A stretch of 21,410 nt of DNA from Vitrella brassicaformis (taxonomy: Eukaryota > Sar > Vitrellaceae): assembly GCA_001179505.1 (NCBI GenBank), contig CDMY01000558.1, forward strand, positions 1 through 21,410, given 5' to 3'. Every line of letters starts with the position of its first letter. The first letter of the stretch is position 1. Made by a program: the position numbers and the translations under genes. Below, piece by piece: positions 6,617 through 16,466 of the stretch. The notes under the pieces were generated by a model. The model was not told where the DNA came from and searched no databases. It was given only the letters and a program-made list of their open reading frames with translations.

Positions 6617-9448
6617 ATGCGCTATAAGGTCACGCTGGTGAAGTTGGCTGCATTTCTCTCAGTCGCCCTGGCTGCCTTGCTCTCCGTCGGCGTCGTCGAC
6701 ACTGACGCAAAGAGGAGGAAAGCGAGAAGGTTGCAAGGTACGTGAGTGCCTGCCAATGGCTGACGACAGACAGACAGATCTGCCGTGCCAGACAGAGGGA
6801 TGTGCCACATCTGATCCACATCCGGCTGCATGTCTGTGTTTGTGGCTGTGTGTTGGATGGGGTGGGTGCAGTTGGCTCCTCGGTAGAAGACAGGGGAGAG
6901 ATCCCGCCGGGCTGCCAGGGGCGTTGTCGTGAAGAGAACTTCTGGAACGACGACGTGTGCGACTTGGAGTGCTACAACCCCGAGTGCGAATGGGACGGCG
7001 GCGACTGCGACCCAGGCACCAACACTTACACACACACACACACATCTTTACACTTGCCTGCCTATACGCTTGCTTACTCACATAGACGCACTCACATAGA
7101 CGCACTCACATGGACGCGTCTCTGAATGCACATCTGTTTGCTCGGTGCCTGCCTGCAGGTGTGTTTTGCGAGGACTTGGCTTCGTATTGCAAGTGGAACG
7201 AGACCTGTGTCCAGGACGGTGACAGAAGGGCCTGGTGCGTGAGCTTGTGCGCACAGAAGTACTGCCCAGGAGAAAACCAAAAGTGCGAGGTGCGGACCTA
7301 CTCACACACATTCAGACATGGACCCATTCCTGCCTGTCTGTGTGTGTGTGTGTGTGCGTGCGTGTGCCTGCAGGTGCGGCGGCCTGATGATGGTGACGGT
7401 GACAGCAACGAGGAGACAAAGGGCGTTGCTGAGTGCGTGTGCAAGGCAGGATACACACGAACAGACGACGGCAGCTGCCAAAAGGAAGAGGAAGGTAAGC
7501 CGATCGACAAACGCGTAACACAGACAGCTACATCCATCCATCCATCGATCTGTTTTGCTTTGCTTGTGTGTAAATTGCATATATTCAGAGCCCCCAGCGA
7601 TAACCCAGGCAGTGATGAGAGGAGGAGAGCGGCCCGAGCGGACCGAGCGGCCAAGAATAAGACACGCAGAGCTCCCGCCGATGCCTCAGACAACGCCCCC
7701 ATCCCCGACAACTCCCCGGACAATGCCCCAGACGACAAGCACAACAATACCGCCCCAGACAACAACAACGGCACCGCCACCACCACCAACGATGCCTCCA
7801 ACAGATCCCCCAACAACAACAACAACAACTACAACTACGACAACTCCACCGCCGCCAACGACTACAACTACAACTACAACTACGACAACTCCACCGCCGC
7901 CAACGACTACAACAACAACAACACCAGCGCCGCCGCCCCCGGCTGTAAGTTCACGAGAGAATCCACATAGACAGATAGACAGATGAGATGACGTGATGTC
8001 CGTCTGTCCGTCTGTCGGTGCTGTCTGTGCTTACTTGCAGCCAGCCGGTCCGGTCCCCGGGAGTGATCTGACGGCCGCCCAGTACTACCGGCTCCTTGCC
8101 TGGTTCGGCGAGGCGGCCGGCGGGGGTAATAGGAAACTCGACCTTCTCTACAAGTACATAACACAGACACATACATTTACACACACATATCCCCGTCGCA
8201 TGTGTGCCTTTGTTTGTCGGTCAGGTCGGATCGCGACGGCACCTCACACGGCGACATGCTCGACAAAGTCAAAGACACAAGTAAGGGAGTGAGCAGCCAT
8301 GTCTTCCTGCCTGCCACCGACTGACACACATGACACGTGTGAATGAATCTAGGGAATATACATACCTGCGTACCTACCTACCTACCTGGCCGTTTCTCTC
8401 TCTGTCTGTCTGTCTGTCTGTGTGTGTGTGTCCCACCTGTCCACCCACAGGTGGTGTAGTGTTGATAGTGAGGAAGGGCGAGTACGTCTACGGGTGTTAC
8501 TTGGGCAACACCCTCCAGGTGCCGGGGAGCAGAGGAGCTTCGTCCACTTGCGGCTCCACCACCGTCACCCGCACCACGCCGGCGACGTCAAGGTGGGCGA
8601 CGTCAAGGTGGACGCCGCCCTGGCGGCGGCAGCCGGTGCAGACGGTGCAGACGGTGGAGACGCTGCCCTGCGGGTCGACGGTGGGCGCCACTCCCATACC
8701 CTATGTCAAGTACTCTTGTGCCGTCTGGCTCTTTTCGCTCAACGGTAGGTGGGTTAGGTAGGGCGTCGGGTGGGCGGGGTGGGGTGGGGACAGGACACAG
8801 ACAGACAGACAGACAGACACAGAAAGGGCGGGTTGGGTGGCGCATCGCATCCATTGATATATATCAGTCTGCATTGATTGAATGCGGGAGTAAAAGTGTG
8901 CGTGTGTGTGTGTGTGTGTTGCTGTGGATGGATCAGGTCACTTTGCCCGGCCGACGAAGATCCGACTGCCGCCAGGTACCTACCCACCCCGTCCGTGTGC
9001 ACAGATGCATGTGCCGGCTTCCTTCCTTTGAGTGAGGTGTATTTGTTGCCTGCCCTGCCTGTGTGTCTGTGTCTGTCAGATATTCAGGGCTTCACTGTGG
9101 CGTCGCGTGACAGCGGGGTGCCCCTCGAGTGGGGCAAGGCCAAGATCAGCATCCCACACAGCGAGTACCTGCTCTTCGGATGGGACGACCCTGAACAAGT
9201 GAGCCAGCCGTCACGTCACACCCACGGCCACCCACCCAGCACAAGGATCGATCACACACAAATGAATGGTGATGGTGTGGTGTGTATGTCAGAGTGACAA
9301 TCTGCTATCGATGAAGCATGCCCTCGGCAAGGCCCACCTCCCCGCTGGCTACACGGGGCCAGTTGACGATGAGGGCAACGCGCTGCTGGGGGGCGAGCAG
9401 CAGTTCACGGCGGACTGGCTCGAGATATTCCACGTCAGTGACACCTGA
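6617..9448 (+). CDS. Secreted LNR-EGF-mucin-TLDc multidomain protein
   Basis: Eleven exons: 6617-6737, 6872-7015, 7159-7289, 7374-7494, 7589-7944, 8041-8153, 8225-8280, 8451-8744, 8937-8975, 9080-9198, 9293-9448. They total 1650 nt in one frame, 549 aa. Residues 1-31 form a signal peptide (KLAAFLSVALAALLSVGVV). Residues 55-86 form a Lin-12/Notch repeat with six Cys and the calcium-type end CEWDGGDC. Residues 92-169 are cysteine-rich, EGF/follistatin-like, ending ECVCKAGYT...GSC. Residues 174-291 are Pro/Thr-rich with long Thr runs, so mucin-like. The rest matches TLDc: LLYKSDRDGTS (about 325-335), GVVLIVRKGEYVYGCY, AVWLFSLNGHFARPTKI, LLFGWDD, WLEIFHV. Known: TLDc proteins (OXR1, NCOA7) are mostly intracellular and bind V-ATPase. 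A secreted one is inferred. The first TLDc half has an atypical Ser/Thr/Arg insert in exon 8. A GTCAGTG donor near the end could allow another last exon (acceptor near 9808). Confidence 0.8.
7016..7158 (+). other. Probable GC-AG intron
   Basis: The exon ending DCDPG at 7015 has no GT donor nearby; the sequence is CCCAG/GCACC. Splicing from this GC to the CAG ending at 7158 keeps the frame and joins the Notch repeat directly to VFCEDLASYC. The intron carries a (CA)n tract at about 7029-7043. Other boundaries of this gene are GT-AG. Confidence 0.55.
7825..7930 (+). repeat. 45-nt coding minisatellite (Thr11-Pro4 unit)
   Basis: In exon 5 of the TLDc protein the motif TACGACAACTCCACCGCCG recurs at 7836 and 7881, a 45-nt period encoding eleven Thr and four Pro. 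A third, shorter unit follows. The frame is preserved, so copy-number changes would lengthen or shorten the mucin-like linker without breaking the protein. Confidence 0.8.
8797..8820 (+). repeat. (CAGA)n microsatellite in intron
   Basis: Six or so ACAG/CAGA units lie in the intron between exons 8 and 9 of the TLDc gene; a (TG)n tract follows at about 8898-8919 shortly before the acceptor. Intron 7 likewise holds CTAC repeats (about 8372-8390) and TCTG/TG repeats (about 8401-8431). Confidence 0.85.
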
Positions 9449-10560
9449 CTGCCTGGCTGACTGACTCCATTTTTGGCTGACTCCATCTATTTTTTTGCCG
9501 CGCGTCCGTGCTGCTGCCTGCCTGTCCGTCCGTCCGTCTGCATTGCATGCGTTTGGTCCATCGCGTTTTTCGAATGCATATGCATTGATATCATGAAGGG
9601 TGTCAGGCAGTGTGTAGTGTAGTGTGGATATGTAAATAAGCAGGAACGTAGTCGTCTCCCTCTCTCTCTCTCTCTGTCCGTCTGTCTGTCCGTCAGTCTG
9701 TTTGTCCGGCTGTCTGGGGGTGTGGATGCCCTCTGTCGTCTTTCTCGCCTGTGTGTCTTTATTTTTGGCGTCAAGTCAGTCAGTCTGCCTTATGCGTTCC
9801 GTTGGTAGGTGTCAGTGAGGCCCGGCGGCTCATGTCACGAGGCACCGGGCCTGACCGACAGTAAGTGGTTCATCCCTCTGCACTGCACTGCTCGGCGATA
9901 AGTCAGTCAGTCAGTCAAGACATACGTCTGTCAGTCGGTGTGTGTCCGTTTTGTATCTTCGTGTCTGTGTCTGCCTACTGTAGGGAGAGCATAACCCATG
10001 CACCGGCATATGCGCCGAGACGTGGGACGGGGCGGGGCGGGACGGGACGCGGCAAAAAGGCCGTCAAACGGGTCAGAAACGCAGTCAGCTATTGAGTGTC
10101 TTCTAAGCAGGCCTTTTTTTCTTGTCCCTCTCACGCTCAACCAATTGCAAGCGTTCTGTGCGCGAGGGATCAAGGAAAAAGCAGCCGTCGTCCAAACAGA
10201 CAGATCAGTTGTAATCTGCCGCTGCTTGCCCTGTATTCGACACGCTGCGCCGCCGGCTCCGGTTCACGTTGCGGTCGGCCCTAACTCACATCGGGAGAGG
10301 GACTGGAAAAAGCTCGCACGTGTCGACAAGCCAAAAAGGAAGGAAAGGGAAGAGGGAACCGAAAGAAAGGCCCTGTACACCGCCGCAGCGACTCGTGAAG
10401 ATGCCTTGAAGCAATGATGACGTCTTTCTTGCCGCACGCTCGAGATTGGTCCGTTGAAACGACGCCGATAGGCTGCTGATGGTGGACGTACGTCGGCAGG
10501 CCATTCAGCACACCAGCTGAGGCGCTGTGGACCAATTTTGAACCCGGCTGGCGACCTGGC
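9449..10560. other. Spacer between TLDc and Myb genes, including Myb promoter/5' UTR
   Basis: It holds GACTGACT, (TC)n and (TCTG/TCCG)n stretches (about 9525-9545, 9658-9712, 9900-9920) and a GGGGCGGGGCGGGACGGGAC block at 10029-10048. CCAAT-like elements appear at 10139-10144 (plus) and in ATTGG at 10445-10449 (inverted). A 139-codon open frame at 9998-10417 shows no recognisable domain and is probably untranslated leader. A weakly supported alternative last exon of the TLDc gene could begin near 9809. Confidence 0.45.
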
Positions 10561-13500
10561 ATGAACCAACCCTCTTCCCAGCCTCCGCAGCCGTCGAATG
10601 GCGTCCGCTCATGGGACTCTCAGGGTGTGGGAGGCGTCCCACCGCTGCCCTTCCCAGGCTGGGTGACCCATCCTGGGCAGTATGGGCCGTTCGGCAGGGA
10701 CGGTCCGATGCCGCCGCCACACTCGTTCCCCCCGCAGATGCCCATGAACGGGGGCATGGGCCACCCTGGCGCCATGCGGCCGCCCTTCAGCCGCACGGGC
10801 AGCGAGAACGGGCTGGGAGGACCGCGGGCACAGTCGCCCCCCGCTGTCAACATGAGGTGAGGTGTCTGCCTGGGAAGCTGGTTGGTTCCTCATGTGCACA
10901 CGGTGGTCTGTCTGTCTGTATGTGTCTGTCTGTCTGTGTGCATCAGGCCGTGGACTCCTGCAGAGGACGAGCGGCTGCACGAGTTGGTTCAGCAGTACAG
11001 CGGCGGCCACTGGAACAGCGTGGCTGCCTACTTCGAGGGGCGCATGGCGGCAGAGTGCATGAACAGGTGGCACAAACACCTCAAGCTGGTCGACCGTAGA
11101 ACCGACCCCAAGGTAGTCAGCTGACAAGACAGCACACAAAAAGGGACCACATGTCCATTCGGTATCCGTGTGTGTCGTGTGTGTGTGACTTGGCTTTCAA
11201 CAGGGTGCTGCTCCCCGGCCGACGGATGCTCCTGAGCGGCCGAGTGCCAGCGCCGCGGCAGCACCACTGGAGCTGGATGCGCAGCACAGCGCTGGTTTGA
11301 TGGGCCCTTGCGGGATGATGTATGGGCAGCGATACGGCCCGGGCAGCTCTGACGCAAACTTCAAGTGAGGATGGGACGAGAGAGAGATGGGGATATATGC
11401 CAGCGGACACACCACTAACTAACTATGTCGTTCGTGTGCCTTGTTGGTCATTGCAGTGGGTACTGGAGCAATGGGATGTCTGTGGCTCCACCCGCAACCA
11501 ACGGCCCCTACCTCGCCCAAGGGTACGCACGCATCACACACAACACACAACACACAACAACACATCACCCTCTCCCCCACATGACATGAGGCGCCCCCCT
11601 CTCCCTGTCGGTTTGCACAGGCCCCCGGGCTGGATCGGCCAGGGAGGCCCCTTCCCCCCTCCCCCTTCCTCAGTGTTCCCACCCCGAGGCCCACCACACC
11701 CATCGCGGCCAGCAGATCACAATGGCGGCGGCGGCGGCGAGGCGGTGTCGCCCACCAGTGCGAGCAACACCAACAAGCGGGACGACAGCAGCTTGACGCC
11801 GAGTCCGCACCCCTCGCGGCCACTGGGGCGGGAGGGTGGGCCGTTCGCTTATGGGCTGTCGTTCGATCTGCCTGGGCAGAGCAATGCCGAGGTCAGGCCC
11901 GAGGCGGCCGGTGAGGGGGGTGGTGGGTCGAATGGCGAGTCCAAGACGCGTCGCGGCAAGAAGAGGAGAAAGGAGGAGGAAGCACAGGAGGGCGAGACGG
12001 ACCAGCAGCGAGGCGTGCCCGCCCCACTGCCGCTGCCAACGTTCCCCGGCTTCTTGGAGCACTCGCCCTCCTCTCTGCTGACCCTCATGGACTCCACCAC
12101 CTGCGGCAACGCACCCACCATGCCCCTCGACTACTCGAGCATCTCTCTCCCCGCCCCATCCACCAAGAGCCTCTTCACCCTACCCAATCCGGCCATCCTC
12201 AAGCCACTGGACGAGGAGCAGCCCGACCCGCTCGCAGCCACGGCCACAGCAGCATCGGTTAAGAGGAAGGGCCACCAGCCAAAGGCCAAGGCGAAGGGCG
12301 GTGCGGCGGCAAAGCGCAAGGGGCGACGAAAGAGGGCGAGCAAGAAGGAGGAGAGGGAGGACGAGGAGGTCGACATGGATGAGCTGGCGGCGCAGGAGGA
12401 CTCGGACGACGAGCCTCTCGCTGCTCCCACTAGGAGAGGGAGGGGCAAGGGCAAGGGGCGAGGCCGCAAGAGACCGTCGCGGCAGAAGGCCTCTGAGTCG
12501 CCACCCGAGTGCGAGCAGGAGGCGGCTGAGACCCCCGTGGCCGACCCTTCACAGGAGGACGTCATCCGCATCGGGCAGGAGCTCAGGAGGCTCAGCGAGC
12601 AGCTGTTGGCATGCCGGGGAGTTTCTGCTCTCTCGGACGAGCAGCGGCAGATGCTCAACTTCCACCTCACCCACACCCACGCTGCCGACGGTCAGAAGCA
12701 TGACAGCGGCGACGGGCAGCCCGTGCAGAAGCGGAGGAAGAGCGCCGGTCTCGAGTGCCACCCTGGCCTCTACATGGGCGAGCCCAACGCAGCGCCTCCC
12801 GCATCTACATCACCTTGGCGTGGCCTGGTGGCAAGCCAGCAGGATGCGGACTCATCTCTGCCAAAGGCCAGCCCTGCTGCTGACCACCTCGGGGGTGCTG
12901 GCGACGGCAGCGGCCACGGGGGCGAGGAGGAGGAGGAGGAGGAGGGCATGGACGGTATGGAGGGAAACGAAGAGGGAGCCGTGGCCAATGACGATGCGGA
13001 GTGGGTGAAATGGATCCATCCCAGTGCCGCTGCTGCCCCCCCATCCAATAACCCCTCCTCTCGCCCCTCCTCCGCCATGGCCGTGCGGCTGGCCGTCCGC
13101 GGCGGCCCCTGGCAGCCCTTCTTTGACCCCACACACATGGAAGAGGAGGAGGAAGAGGAGCGCGATAACCCACAACGGCTGTTCCTCGACTTCAACGACG
13201 AGCGACTGCTGCAGCCCAGTGCCGGCGACGGCTTCGTGAGGGAGGACGACCCCATGGACATCGGGCAGGTCGCACTGCCGCCAAAGGTCCCGTCATTCAG
13301 CGGACTGCAGGTCCACCGCCCTGCTTCCTCGTTCGTCGGTCGGCCGTCGCCCTCGTCCTCCTTCATCGGCAACCGGAGCGTCAGCATGAGCAGCGCCAAT
13401 GTAGCGCCGGACAACATGGGTAGGCCGCGGCCGTCCAACTCGCCCGAGCCCGAACCGCCTGTGGTGCCGTCGCCGCCAAGTGAGGTGCCGGAAGGGCTGC

Positions 13501-16466
13501 TTGGCCCAGACGACGGCAGCGATCGGGGTGGCGCACGACGTGCAGACCCTGGAGCTGATGGTCGGGCAGCAGGCAAGCAGGAGGGCGAGAGGGGCAGGGA
13601 GACGGCGGTTTCGCGGCCCCCCGCTCCCCACGCGTCAAGCATGGACCCTCAGGCGTCCCTTTGTCAGCTGTTGGAGTACCAGCAGCTGGACCGCGCGCGG
13701 CTGATGCAGTACCAGAGTCTGCCGTCGATGATGCCCATGCGGATGGGGTCGGCCATCTACAGCATGCACGGCAGCGACATGCATGCTGGCGTCCCACAAC
13801 TGCACCACCGCTCATTCACCGCCCCCGAGCTCCCCTCTGAGCCGCCGGTGGCCAGCCAGACCACCCCCCCTGATTCGGGCCAGGTGCAGCTGCAGAGCCT
13901 GTTGCAGCAGCGGAGCGAGCTGGAGGAGCGCATCACACAGCAGAGGCAGCAGAATCTCACCTACCCTCCATCATCACCCTTGCCCTTCTCATACCCCGCC
14001 ACAACGAGCCAGTCCGACCGGCCGGCGACTGATGCGGACGCGGTCATCCCGCGGCTCTCTGAGGCACTGAGGTCTGTGCAGTGGCAGATAGCCAATCTTC
14101 GAGCCAGCCTGGGCAACCAGCCGCCGAACCATGGGAGCGGTAGTGGTGTTGCTGCCGGCCCTCAGCCGTCGGAGAACCACACCTCTCCACGCTCGGGCAT
14201 CCCGGGTGCCCCGCCTTCTAGCCCTAGTGATGTGATGGCAAGGGGACCACAACAACATCCGACACAGCCAGCAGGTGGCCTGTCGCTTAGCCCGTCGGTG
14301 CGGCCCCCACCCCAGCTGAATCTCGCCGGTTCTGGAGGCTACCCGCCACCGTTTCAGTACGGAGGCCGCGGCAACCAGTTCTCGCCGTATCTGCCGCCAT
14401 CGGGTGTCCCGCATACCCCTCCCATGGGCGCGTCACAGCCGCCGCATCATCCATGGAACGGCCACCAGTTCAACAATCCTCCATGCCAGCCCCCTTGGCC
14501 GATGCAGCCGCCACAACCACCACCCGTCATGATGGGCTCCCCAGCCCTCAGCCCGTCCGCTGCAGCTGCGGCATCCGAACAAGCAGCGGCGGACAACGGG
14601 CTTTTGTCGCCACGCGTATCGGTGAGAGGGGGCAGTCGGCCGCCGTCAACCGATGGGAGACAACAAGACAGCGGCAGCGGCAGTGGCAGCGGCAGCGGCG
14701 AGGGGCGTGGAGTGAAGAGGGATGTGTCCCAGCCGATCAAGGACGAGAAGCAAGCAGCGGGCGATGGCGATGGCGAGAAGGGTGGCAAAGGTGGTGTGCG
14801 GCAGCAGGGCAAGGAGGGGAAGATGTCGCGTGCGGCGCTGTTTGACGGGCCGTTTCCCATCAAGTCCCAGTTTCTGTCGATGTCGCCCGGCGAGCTGGAG
14901 ATACAGGAGCGGCTCACCACTATCAAAGAGGTCCGTAGCGCAACACACACAGAGGAGACAGGCCAGGCCGTGGTTAAATTGATTTGTCGTGTGTGTATAC
15001 AGCTGTGGCAAGGCAAGACGACCTTCACGTCGACCACCAAGAACAAGCGAAGCGAGCCACCCAAAGACAAGCCAGCCCCTCCCACTCACTCATCAGCACC
15101 AGTACCAGCAGCGGCATCGACTGACGCTGCTAGCTCTACCGATCCCCCCCAGTCAGCGGACCCGCCGCCTCTGACGCGGCCCCTGTCAGCGGACAAGGCG
15201 TCATCCCCCTCTGCAGCCCCCCGCTCGCCCCTCCTGGCCTGCCCGGGCAGCGCACCGGACATCATGGTGTCGCGGTCCAGCAGCAATCCTCCGCTCATGC
15301 CGAGTGTCCCGGAGGACGCCGAGGTCAAGGGGGAAGACCAGGAGGATCTCCCGGTGCCTCATTCACCACCACCGCCGGTCGGCGCCAGTGGACCGATGCG
15401 GCCGCTGACGGCCCCCCCTCCCTTGGTGTGGGGCACAGGGCGATTGGCTACCGTTGGCAGGCCGCCGGCGCTCGCCATGCCCAAGTGGCAGCAAGACAAG
15501 CTACAGCAGCAACAGCAGCAGCAGCAACAGCCACAGCCGAGAGCAGAGGAGGCACCGATCGGCGATGACAGCGGCAAAGGCAGCTCCACGAGCGCCCCGG
15601 AGGCAGAGAGAGGTCCAAACGGCCTTCCCAAGGCGCCGACAGAGATCCTGGCGGCATCGCTGACCGAGTTCGACCCCTACAAGCATCTCAATCTGCCGCA
15701 GGAGCGTATGCCGAAGCCTGACCTCGTGCCGGGGAAAGAGGTGATTGTCAGCTCAGCGCCGCCGACGGCGCGGCCCCCCTTCGGCTCTTCCATGCCTTTT
15801 CAAGGCCAGTTTACCATGCCGCTGGCAGCGGCAGGGTCGCCCCCTCTCGTGAACGCTGCGCTGGGGCTCGCGAGACAGCTGGAGGCCAAGGGGCTGGGCG
15901 GCCAACAGGGGGGCGGTGGCAATCGACGTCGTGAGGAGAATCCAATTGCGCCGTCTCAGCCATCATCAGTCGGGCCGCTGACCTTCTCGCCGTCCAACCC
16001 GGCTGCCACATCCCGCTTCCCTGTCTACAACTATGCCTATAGACCCCCCCTGACGCCGCCCTTTGCCTACCGATTCGGCCCCGTGCCGCCTTTGTCCTTT
16101 ATGTACAACGTCGGCATCCCCCCGCCCAGATACACACACATGCACAGCAGCAACACGGCCGTCGAGACTCAGAGCCAGGCCAGTTCGGAGGGCCGTGCTG
16201 TGTCGGGTCGTGCGGCGAGCGAGGGTCGTCCTGCCCGTCAAGAGGCAAAGGTTGCGGGGGATGTGCCGCCCAAGGGCGATTCGCTGATGTCTGGGTCGGG
16301 TAGGGGTAAGGTGCTGTGGTTTGGCGACCCGACGCCGACGCCGGCGTTGAAGCAGCAGCTGGCTTTGCTGCGTGAGGCGCACCAGGAGAAGATGCGGGGC
16401 GGGGAGGACAAGGATAGGGAAGAGGGCGAGGGCAAGCCAGAGGGAGATGACAGCATGCAGGGATGA
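10561..16466 (+). CDS. Very large single-repeat Myb/SANT nuclear protein
   Basis: Exons 10561-10856, 10947-11112, 11204-11364, 11457-11522, 11621-14930 and 15003-16466 give 1820 aa. The N-terminus is Pro/Gly/Met-rich. Exon 2 encodes one clear Myb repeat: RPWTPAEDERL (W101), GGHWNSVAAYF (W121) and ECMNRWHKHLKL (W140). The Trp spacing of 20 and 19 and the end RWHKHL are like c-Myb R2. No second repeat follows. The remainder is low-complexity: basic NLS-like KTRRGKKRRK (about 338-347), a Lys/Arg-rich block with an AT-hook-like RGRGKGKGRGRKRP (about 500), acidic Glu runs, two short coiled-coil candidates (about 985-1008 and 1040-1060), poly-Gln (about 1502) and Pro/Tyr-rich C-terminal parts. A DNA-binding transcription or chromatin role is inferred from the Myb repeat and basic patches. 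The 72-nt segment 14931-15002 may be a retained intron (then 1844 aa). Confidence 0.82.
14931..15002 (+). other. Stop-free 72-nt intron, possibly retained
   Basis: The segment begins GTCCGTAG, ends GTGTGTATACAG and lies between ...LTTIKE and LWQGKTTF. Its length is divisible by three and it has no stop in the host frame, so both spliced and unspliced mRNAs stay open. Its size and TG-rich end match the other introns of the window, and its translation (RSATHTEETGQ...) differs from the flanks, so I treat it as an intron. Confidence 0.6.
15504..15532 (+). repeat. CAG/CAA poly-glutamine tract
   Basis: A mixed CAG/CAA run in the last exon of the Myb gene encodes nine consecutive Gln, followed by QPQP. 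Interrupted codons suggest a relatively stable tract. Confidence 0.9.

Noticed and set aside
8330-8450. Start of a separate TLDc gene at an ATG near 8330
   Set aside because: The region is a repeat-filled intron; exons 6 and 7 supply the first part of the TLDc domain (LLYKSDRDGTS) in phase.
9998-10417. 139-codon plus-strand frame upstream of the Myb gene
   Set aside because: No domain, Arg/Lys-biased, contains a GGGGCGG repeat; more likely promoter and leader of the Myb gene.
12131-13815. Long frames on the opposite strand and in other frames inside the Myb gene
   Set aside because: Typical shadows of GC-rich, Ser/Pro/Glu-rich coding sequence.
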